From: Pseudomonas triticicola
Lineage (GTDB): Bacteria; Pseudomonadota; Gammaproteobacteria; Pseudomonadales; Pseudomonadaceae
NCBI RefSeq assembly: GCF_019145375.1
Contig: NZ_JAHSTX010000001.1
Span: 310,001 to 374,000, forward strand
DNA: 64,000 bases
Direction of reading: 5' to 3'
Part shown: positions 58,223-64,000 of the stretch, piece after piece
How the letters are laid out: each line of letters starts with the position of its first letter
Numbering within the stretch: the first letter of the stretch is position 1
Made by a program: the position numbers and the translations under genes
Notes under the pieces: model-generated
Told to the model about the DNA's origin: nothing
Seen by the model: the letters and a program-made list of their open reading frames with translations, nothing else
Database searches by the model: none

Positions 58223-58252
58223 AAGCATCCTTTCAGAATGTGCGGTATCAAC

Positions 58253-58342
58253 TGTGGGAGCGAGCTTGCTCGCGAAAGCGTCATTTCAGTCAAACGTTGA
58301 TTCAACTGACAGAATGCTTTCGCGAGCAGGCTCGCTCCCACA
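58253..58342. repeat. REPIN (inverted pair of REP elements)
   Basis: TGTGGGAGCGAGCTTGCTCG from 58253 faces TTCGCGAGCAGGCTCGCTCC ending at 58342, in the gap between the divergent HD and GNAT genes. Confidence 0.9.
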
Positions 58343-58448
58343 AGGGCAACGGTGTTCAGCAAATTGGGCAGGTCAGTATGTTTTGCCATGTGACGAGCGC
58401 CGCTGCGCGCCTTAGTATGGCGCTTTAATTTGCAGACAAGGCCTGTCC

Positions 58449-58928
58449 ATGACGATCGAAATCCGCCCGGCGACCCCCAGCGATGCGCCGCAAATCCTCG
58501 CCTTCATCACCGAACTGGCAGATTTCGAAAAGGCCCGTCACGAAGTCATCGCCAGCGTCGCCGACATCGAACGCAGCCTGTTCGGCGACGGCGCCACCGC
58601 CCACGGCCTGATCTGCCTGCGCGACGGCTCGCCGATCGGCTTCGCGGTGTTCTTCTTCAGTTATTCAACGTGGCTGGGCAGCAATTGCCTGTACCTCGAA
58701 GACCTCTACATCACCCCCGAGCAACGTGGCGGCGGCGCCGGCAAAACCCTGCTGCGCCACCTGGCAAAAATCGCCTGCGCCAACGACTGCGGCCGCTTCG
58801 AATGGAGTGTGCTGGAATGGAACACCCCGGCCATCGAATTTTACAAGTCGCTCGGTGCGCAACCGCAGGAGGAATGGGTGCGGTATCGCATGGATGGCAA
58901 GGTGTTGCGCGAATTTGCCGAGGGCTGA
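58449..58928 (+). CDS. GNAT-family N-acetyltransferase
   Basis: This is a 159-residue GNAT. The acetyl-CoA motif A is LYITPEQRGGGAGKTLLRHL, followed by NTPAIEFYKSLGA. The overall pattern (ELADFEKARHEV near the start, FSTW-like YSTWLGSNCLYLEDLY) resembles the spermidine/spermine or thialysine acetyltransferase branch. The substrate is not proven. Confidence 0.87.
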   Translation: MTIEIRPATPSDAPQILAFITELADFEKARHEVIASVADIERSLFGDGATAHGLICLRDGSPIGFAVFFFSYSTWLGSNCLYLEDLYITPEQRGGGAGKTLLRHLAKIACANDCGRFEWSVLEWNTPAIEFYKSLGAQPQEEWVRYRMDGKVLREFAEG

Positions 58929-59087
58929 GCACAATGATGGCAATCTACTGCTGATTCAGTTGTCGCCACCGCTCTAGTCCGGCATTCTGTGCGCCATTTT
59001 TGCGCGCTCACGGACGACACCTGCAATGCATCTGGCAAAATTTCTCCGCGCCTGTGGAGCCCTCGCTGCGTCAATGAGTGACCAGCT

Positions 59088-59563
59088 ATGAGCGGACTGC
59101 AGGCGTCCATGCGTCTGTATGGTCTGGTGAAAACTACCGGCTCTTCTGACGACCCGAATCGACAGGCTGTCGAAATTCTCTGCATGGCCCAGCGCACTGG
59201 CGGCGTGGCTATACGGGCTTTCGTGTCGCGGCTCGACGCCGAGTTGATGTCGCGCAGCGCCGGCCTCGGCGAATACCGTGTGGTAGCGCTGAGAACCTTT
59301 GATCCCACAGCGATTATCGACGCTCATCAAGGCTGCGCAACTACAACGCCTGGCTCAACGAACTTGATGATGCAACGCCTGCCGAGTTGAGTTGGCAAGC
59401 CAACGAAGCCTGGCGTGCCATACAAACCGCGACATCACCTGAAAGCCGGGAGCATTGTCATGCTCTCTTCGACCCGGTCGATAATCGCTGGCGCTTTGCC
59501 GCGACCGACATCGACATCTGTCAGCCATCCCCGGCGCCCCTTAAGCAAGGAGCTTTGAATTGA
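59088..59563 (+). pseudogene. Frameshifted gene upstream of the PAAR cassette, unrecognised
   Basis: From ATG 59088 an open frame (MSGLQASMRLYGLVKTTG) runs to about residue 82, then loses sense. A different frame, offset by one base near 59330, continues with a convincing protein (RNYNAWLNELDDATPAELSW onward) ending at TGA 59563. A single-base deletion (or a sequencing error) explains this. The joined protein would be about 158 residues. Its stop overlaps the PAAR TTG start by four bases, as an intact upstream gene of the cassette would. I do not recognise the family; a chaperone or adaptor for the effector is possible from position. Confidence 0.6.
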
Positions 59564-60054
59564 GTGGTAAACCTGCAGCACGCGTCACCGACCCAACCGC
59601 CTGCCCACTGCCAGGTCACGGCACCAACCCGATTGTCTCCGGCTCGCCGGACGTATTCTTCGACGGCCTCGCTGCTGCACGCATGACCGATAAATCAGCG
59701 TGTGGCAGCCCTATCACCGGAGCGGTCTCCGGCACTGTTTTCATTAACGGCCTGAACGCCGCGATGCTCGATAGCACTGGTGGGCATGGCAATGTCGTGA
59801 TCGGTGGCTCGGGCACGGTGATCATCGGCCAAAGTGGGGGAGGGGCCGCATTTAGTGGGCTGTTGGCGATGCCGGTGCATTTCACTGACAGGTTGCAAGT
59901 AGTCAATCAGGACACCGGAGAGCCGGTCTCTTATCACCCTTACATCATTCAGCGGGGTGACGGCAGTGAAGAGTCTGGCGTGACGGATGCGGCGGGATTT
60001 ACCCATACCGTCAGTTCGCACCTGGCTGAGACGATTAAATTATTTGTGGAGTAA
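59560..60054 (+). CDS. PAAR-domain protein (type VI secretion spike tip)
   Basis: This 164-residue protein starts with a PAAR domain (residues about 1-100; GKPAARVTDPTACPLPGHGT and VFINGLNAAMLDS are typical) that caps the VgrG spike. A C-terminal extension of about 60 residues (VVNQDTGEPVSYHPYIIQRG) looks like a transthyretin-like or effector-docking segment. The TTG start overlaps the previous gene. It precedes a lipase-like effector and would carry it into target cells. No other T6SS structural gene is in the window. Confidence 0.9.
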   Translation: MSGKPAARVTDPTACPLPGHGTNPIVSGSPDVFFDGLAAARMTDKSACGSPITGAVSGTVFINGLNAAMLDSTGGHGNVVIGGSGTVIIGQSGGGAAFSGLLAMPVHFTDRLQVVNQDTGEPVSYHPYIIQRGDGSEESGVTDAAGFTHTVSSHLAETIKLFVE

Positions 60055-60060
60055 TTAGAG

Positions 60061-60801
60061 ATGGCAAATGGAAGTGCTACAGCAGAGGCTCCACCACCGC
60101 CAATGGCGAAAAGGGATCCGGTGAGTCATACACTTACTTGCAAGACAGATCAATCGGTCAAGCAAGTAACAGTAAGCATCCGCGATGCAATGGTTTTTCT
60201 TGTTGGTGGAGCTGGCGATCAGGAACGGTATTACGTTGATGGTCCCAATCACAATGTCGACTATGTGCGAGACATGGTCGACGCGGACATCGAAGCGCTG
60301 GAAATACAGAAATCTTGTACGACGTTGCCTCTTGGTTATAACTCATTTATGAGTGAGGAGGATTTGGAACGTAACGTTATTCGAAAAATTCCAAGTTGCA
60401 ATACTGCGATTTATATCATTGGCCACAGTTTGGGGGGCTGGAACGGTGCTCATTTGTCTGCGATTTTAACCGAGCGCGGTTTCAAAATAAAACTTTTGGT
60501 GACCCTGGATCCCGTAGGGCACGGCAAAATCGTATATGGTATTTCGAAAATATATCGTCAGGTTCCCAAGCCTAAAGCGCAGTATTGGGTAAATATCAGG
60601 GCAGCTGCGGTCGATTGGAACCTGTCAGATCTGGTTGCAGACTTTGGTGAGCAATGGGAGATCTCCGAAGGACCGAACGTCATGGGGCGGCTCGATATCA
60701 ATCACGCAGATGCCAACTCTATGTATGCTCACGCCTTGCCCGGTGGAAAGTCAGCGCGACAGATTGTAGCGGAGTCAATATTCAACTGGATTAAGGGGTA
60801 A
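60061..60801 (+). CDS. Putative type VI lipase effector (alpha/beta hydrolase)
   Basis: This 246-residue protein has the lipase nucleophile elbow GHSLGGW (S123), a plausible acid D150 in TLDPVG and H215 in INHADANS. No signal peptide, so delivery by secretion system is likely. Seven bases after the PAAR gene and followed by a lipoprotein, it matches the layout of Tle effector modules, which hydrolyse phospholipids in competitor membranes. The gene is visibly AT-richer than its neighbours, suggesting horizontal gain. The Tle subfamily is not assigned. Confidence 0.8.
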   Translation: MANGSATAEAPPPPMAKRDPVSHTLTCKTDQSVKQVTVSIRDAMVFLVGGAGDQERYYVDGPNHNVDYVRDMVDADIEALEIQKSCTTLPLGYNSFMSEEDLERNVIRKIPSCNTAIYIIGHSLGGWNGAHLSAILTERGFKIKLLVTLDPVGHGKIVYGISKIYRQVPKPKAQYWVNIRAAAVDWNLSDLVADFGEQWEISEGPNVMGRLDINHADANSMYAHALPGGKSARQIVAESIFNWIKG

Positions 60802-60807
60802 CTACCT

Positions 60808-61302
60808 GTGAAGGTTTTAATCTTGACAATATGTATGTCGGTGCTCTCGGCTTGTTCTTTGAATCATGGTCGGCCCATTGCTAACCTCAAATACGAAAAG
60901 ACAGAGCGGCTTCGTACTACCGGAATTTATCAAGTTTATTTCAAGTCCGACGTGGAACTTCTCGGCCTGTTCAAGTCGTCTATAGGGCGTGGGCTGGTCT
61001 GCTCGTTGACGAATGACCTTGATTTTTCTCAGGCACACCGAATTAAACAGTCCGGCTTCGGGTTTATCGAGAGGGTTTCGCCGGACTCGTTAATCTATAG
61101 GGCAGATGTCATTTTTGACGAGTTGGTAGACGATGAGGGGGGAGAAAGGCGCCTGAAAGGGGAAACACTGGATCCCTTTTTAAAAGCCAGAGATTCCTTT
61201 TCCTGTGTGTATAGAGTCCACTCCACTACATACAAGACGTATTTTTCCAAGATTATGCGGGTGCCTAGCGCGGATTTGCTGACAACTGGACCTGCAAAAT
61301 AA
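60808..61302 (+). CDS. Putative lipoprotein immunity protein of the lipase effector
   Basis: This 164-residue lipoprotein has signal peptide MKVLILTICMSVLSAC with the lipobox Cys at 16. The mature part has no recognised domain. Periplasmic lipoproteins directly downstream of Tle effectors usually neutralise them (Tli). The GTG start has AAGGGG 9 bases upstream. Like the lipase gene it is AT-richer than the surrounding genome. The immunity role is inferred from order and localisation. Confidence 0.72.
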   Translation: MKVLILTICMSVLSACSLNHGRPIANLKYEKTERLRTTGIYQVYFKSDVELLGLFKSSIGRGLVCSLTNDLDFSQAHRIKQSGFGFIERVSPDSLIYRADVIFDELVDDEGGERRLKGETLDPFLKARDSFSCVYRVHSTTYKTYFSKIMRVPSADLLTTGPAK

Positions 61303-61481
61303 AAAGTATACCGTCCGGCCTTGTCTCTTTCGAGGGCCGCTCTCCCTGAGTATTTTCCCGACCGCAGCGGCATGGCGAACCTTGCATTTTTGTCCGTGCA
61401 AGCCTGACTCGGCCCTTCGATCGCCATCGTTGCAGCCCAAGAGGGGGCGCTTTGAGTGAGGTGATACCGTTACTGTTGATT

Positions 61482-61541
61482 TTCCCATAATGTGGGATTG
61501 ATATTTATATATTGAGATTTCCCGTCCCTCGGGTTTATAGT
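61482..61541 (+). promoter_or_regulatory. dgoK promoter with inverted repeat, twin of the SDR promoter
   Basis: TTCCCA-N5-TGGGAT (61482-61498), TTGAGA (61512-61517), an 18-bp spacer and TATAGT (61536-61541). Transcript start is expected near 61548. The leader AAAAACAA (61559-61566) beside the ribosome site is a Crc/Hfq-type motif. Same architecture as 46707-46766. Confidence 0.75.
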
Positions 61542-61579
61542 CCGTCGCACTCACTGCCAAAAACAAAACAGGTGAAGCG

Positions 61580-62569
61580 ATGCAGGCGCAATTGATCGCG
61601 CTCGATTGGGGGACGACCTCATTACGTGCTTACAAACTCGCGGCGGACGGTGTGGTGCTGGAGCAGCGTGCGCTGTCGTCCGGGATCATGCAGTTGCCCA
61701 AGCCCCCGCGAATCATCCACGGCCGTGAATGCGCCGATGGTTTTGAACTGGCCTTCGACGAAGCCTGTGGTGACTGGCTCGATGCGCAGCCGGATCTGCC
61801 GGTAATCGCTTGCGGCATGGTCGGCAGTGCGCAGGGCTGGCGCGAGGCGGCTTACTGCGAGACGCCCGCCGACGTCGCTCATCTCGGAAATTCCCTACAA
61901 ACCGTTGTCAGTCTTCGCGGTACGCCGGTGCATATCGTCCCGGGCGTGATTCAGCGTTCGCGACTGCCGAATGTAATGCGTGGCGAAGAAACCCAAGTCC
62001 TCGGCGTGCTGCAAAGTCTGCCGGCCGAGGCGGGTAACGACCTGTTGATCGGCCTGCCCGGCAGCCACTCGAAATGGGTGGAAGTGGTCGATGGCCGTAT
62101 CACTCATTTCGACACCTTCATGACTGGCGAAGTCTTCGCCGTACTCAGCGAACACAGCATCCTCGGCCGTACCCAACAACCGAGCGCGACCTTCGATGCG
62201 CAGGCGTTTGATCGCGGTGTGCAGATCGCGCTGTCGACGGATGCCGAGCTCGGTGTGCTGTCGACCTTGTTCAGCGCCCGCACCCTCGGTCTTACCGGCG
62301 AACTGAGCCCGACTGCTCAAGCGGATTATCTGTCCGGCCTGATGATCGGCCATGAGCTGGCCGCACTCGCCAACGTGCAGCGGCGCCGGCGCAAACAAGC
62401 GAATCTTCCATCGATCGTGCTCATCGGCAATGCGCAGCTGTGCGCGCGTTATCGCCGTGCCCTCGACGCCTGCGGCTTTGCTCAGGTGACGCTGGCCGAG
62501 CAGGCCACCGAGCGTGGCCTGTGGCAACTGGCGCGCGCCGCCGGACTGATCGATTCCTCATCTCGTTAA
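61580..62569 (+). CDS. dgoK: 2-dehydro-3-deoxygalactonokinase
   Basis: This 329-residue sugar-acid kinase phosphorylates 2-keto-3-deoxygalactonate in the De Ley-Doudoroff pathway. The N-terminal phosphate motif LDWGTTSLRAY and GLPGSHSKWV are typical of DgoK. It is the first gene of a dgoK-dgoA-dgoD operon; no regulator gene is adjacent, unlike the E. coli dgo operon. Confidence 0.94.
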   Translation: MQAQLIALDWGTTSLRAYKLAADGVVLEQRALSSGIMQLPKPPRIIHGRECADGFELAFDEACGDWLDAQPDLPVIACGMVGSAQGWREAAYCETPADVAHLGNSLQTVVSLRGTPVHIVPGVIQRSRLPNVMRGEETQVLGVLQSLPAEAGNDLLIGLPGSHSKWVEVVDGRITHFDTFMTGEVFAVLSEHSILGRTQQPSATFDAQAFDRGVQIALSTDAELGVLSTLFSARTLGLTGELSPTAQADYLSGLMIGHELAALANVQRRRRKQANLPSIVLIGNAQLCARYRRALDACGFAQVTLAEQATERGLWQLARAAGLIDSSSR

Positions 62570-62588
62570 CCCTGACTGGAGGCCTGAC

Positions 62589-63209
62589 ATGCTCAAGCAA
62601 GCACTGGCACAAAACGGTCTGATCGCGATTCTGCGTGGCCTGCAACCGCAGGAAGCGGCGGCTGTCGGTGAAGTCCTGTATTCCGCCGGATTTCGCGTCA
62701 TCGAAGTACCGCTCAATTCCCCATCGCCGTACGAAAGTATCCGCATCCTGCGTGATGCGCTGCCCGCCGATTGCCTGATCGGTGCCGGCACGGTGCTCAG
62801 CCCCGAGCAGGTCGAGCAGGTCAAAGCGGCTGGCGGCCAAGTGATCGTCATGCCGCACAGCGATGCCAAGGTGTTGCGCGCGGCGAAAGCGGCGGGGCTG
62901 TACCTGTCGCCTGGCGTGGCTACGCCGACCGAAGCCTTCGCCGCACTGGCTGAGGGCGCGGACATTCTCAAGCTGTTTCCGGCCGAACAAATGAACCCGG
63001 CGGTCGTCAAGGCCTGGCTCGCGGTATTGCCAGCCGGCACGGTGCTGGCGCCGGTCGGCGGCATTACGCCGGACAACATGCAGGCCTTTATCGATGCCGG
63101 TGTGAAAGGTTTCGGTCTCGGTTCCGGCCTGTTCAAACCGGGCATGACGCCCGAGCAGGTGGCGGTCAATGCCAAGGCCTACGTGGCTGCCTGGAAAGCC
63201 CTGCGTTAA
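62589..63209 (+). CDS. dgoA: 2-dehydro-3-deoxy-6-phosphogalactonate aldolase
   Basis: This 206-residue class I aldolase cleaves KDPGal to pyruvate and glyceraldehyde 3-phosphate. RVIEVPLNSPSPYESI holds the catalytic Glu, and the Schiff-base Lys is in ILKLFPAEQ. The pattern matches KDPGal aldolase rather than Eda, and context confirms it. The gap to dgoK is 19 bp. Confidence 0.94.
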   Translation: MLKQALAQNGLIAILRGLQPQEAAAVGEVLYSAGFRVIEVPLNSPSPYESIRILRDALPADCLIGAGTVLSPEQVEQVKAAGGQVIVMPHSDAKVLRAAKAAGLYLSPGVATPTEAFAALAEGADILKLFPAEQMNPAVVKAWLAVLPAGTVLAPVGGITPDNMQAFIDAGVKGFGLGSGLFKPGMTPEQVAVNAKAYVAAWKALR

Positions 63210-63271
63210 GAATTTTTGGGCGCTGTGTGCGCTGCATCTAATAAAAGCTGCATTTACAAAAGAGAGCAGAG

Positions 63272-64000
63272 ATGAAAATCACCAAACTCACGACCTTCAT
63301 CGTTCCGCCGCGCTGGTGCTTCCTCAAGGTCGAAACCGACGAGGGCGTGACCGGTTGGGGCGAGCCTGTGGTTGAAGGGCGCGCCCATACCGTAGCTGCT
63401 GCGGTGGAAGAATTGTCCGACTACCTGATCGGCAAAGACCCACGCAATATCGAAGACATCTGGACCGTGCTCTATCGCGGTGGCTTCTACCGTGGCGGCG
63501 CGATTCACATGAGCGCGCTGGCCGGTATCGACCAAGCGCTGTGGGACATCAAGGGCAAGGCCCTCGGCGTGTCGGTCAGCGATCTGCTCGGTGGCCAGGT
63601 GCGCGACAAGATTCGTGTCTATTCGTGGATCGGCGGCGACCGTCCGGCCGACACCGCGCGTGCGGCGAAAGAAGCAGTGAGCCGTGGTTTCACGGCGGTG
63701 AAAATGAACGGCACCGAAGAACTGCAGTTCCTCGACACCTTCGAGAAAGTCGACCTCGCCCTGGCCAACGTTGCCGCCGTGCGTGATGCGGTGGGGCCGA
63801 ACGTCGGTATCGGCGTCGACTTTCACGGCCGCGTGCACAAGCCGATGGCCAAGGTGCTGATGAAGGAGCTCGACCCGTACAAACTGATGTTCATCGAAGA
63901 ACCGGTGCTCAGCGAAAACTACGAAGCGCTGAAAGAACTGGCGCCGCTGACCAGCACGCCGATCGCACTGGGCGAGCGCTTGTTTTCGCGCTGGGACTTT
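63272..64000 (+). CDS. dgoD: D-galactonate dehydratase, C-terminus outside window
   Basis: The first 243 residues of an enolase-superfamily dehydratase are visible and the frame is open at the right edge. [35 protein letters not shown] and [12 protein letters not shown] match E. coli DgoD closely. Catalytic residues seen: the D-F-H motif [14 protein letters not shown] and metal Glu in FIEEPV and GERLFSR. It converts galactonate to 2-keto-3-deoxygalactonate, the DgoK substrate. Confidence 0.94.
   Translation, partial: MKITKLTTFIVPPRWCFLKVETDEGVTGWGEPVVEGRAHTVAAAVEELSDYLIGKDPRNIEDIWTVLYRGGFYRGGAIHMSALAGIDQALWDIKGKALGVSVSDLLGGQVRDKIRVYSWIGGDRPADTARAAKEAVSRGFTAVKMNGTEELQFLDTFEKVDLALANVAAVRDAVGPNVGIGVDFHGRVHKPMAKVLMKELDPYKLMFIEEPVLSENYEALKELAPLTSTPIALGERLFSRWDF

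Overview
The window is chromosomal DNA of a fluorescent Pseudomonas, most likely of the P. fluorescens group. It is GC-rich with matching codon use. It carries the classic blocks rne-rluC-sppA-maf-yceD-rpmF-plsX-fabD-fabG-acpP-fabF-pabC-mltG-tmk-holB-pilZ-tatD and comEC-exbBD-lpxK-kdsB-murB, and it contains many REP/REPIN elements of the GTGGGAGCGAGC type. No rRNA, tRNA, CRISPR array, prophage or insertion sequence was seen. Both ends cut a gene: an M20 dipeptidase on the left and galactonate dehydratase dgoD on the right.

Layout. 0-4.5 kb: secreted dipeptidase, then a compact alaX / 2OG-Fe(II) oxygenase / LysE exporter operon divergent from a LysR regulator. 4.5-11.4 kb: repeat-rich gap, PA2817-type protein, large acyl-CoA dehydrogenase fadE, transglutaminase-like protein, glutathione transferase, two-gene ABC exporter. 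11.4-19.0 kb: DUF2062 protein, comEC, and an overlapping exbB-exbD-lpxK-trm112-kdsB-PTPase-murB operon. 19.3-23.7 kb: molybdenum hydroxylase cassette (2Fe-2S subunit, Mo subunit, XdhC maturase, MobA-like transferase) between murB and rne, bordered by repeats. 23.9-41.5 kb: conserved RNA-processing, ribosome and fatty-acid core, ending in tatD and the sRNA rgsA. 41.8-44.9 kb: TetR regulator, MoaA-like radical SAM enzyme, lipoprotein, DUF1285 protein. 45-51.5 kb: sugar cluster of FadR-type regulator, SMP-30 lactonase, SDR dehydrogenase and the araFGH transporter. 51.9-56.2 kb: a module resembling E. coli yegUVW (HutC-type regulator, ADP-ribosylglycohydrolase-like protein, NCS1 permease, PfkB kinase). 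56.4-58.9 kb: small stress-type or unknown genes, an HD hydrolase and a GNAT. 59.1-61.3 kb: AT-richer type VI secretion cargo island (frameshifted gene, PAAR protein, GHSLGG lipase, lipoprotein). 61.6-64 kb: dgoK-dgoA-dgoD.

How genes work together. The two sugar clusters, 15 kb apart, appear to be one regulon. The SDR gene and dgoK have nearly identical promoters: the same -35, -10 and 18-bp spacer, the same upstream inverted repeat, and the same leader running into an ATGCAG start. The regulator gene and araF share another palindromic site. Leaders of the lactonase, SDR, araF and dgoK genes carry AANAANAA motifs expected for Crc/Hfq catabolite repression. This fits uptake of L-arabinose/D-galactose by AraFGH, oxidation and lactone opening by the SDR and lactonase, and galactonate breakdown by DgoD-DgoK-DgoA.

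The best candidates for undescribed biology are the alaX-oxygenase-LysE module, the yegUVW-like salvage module with an NCS1 permease, the PAAR-lipase-lipoprotein cassette, and the transplanted dgoK-like leader with a terminator in front of the SDR gene.
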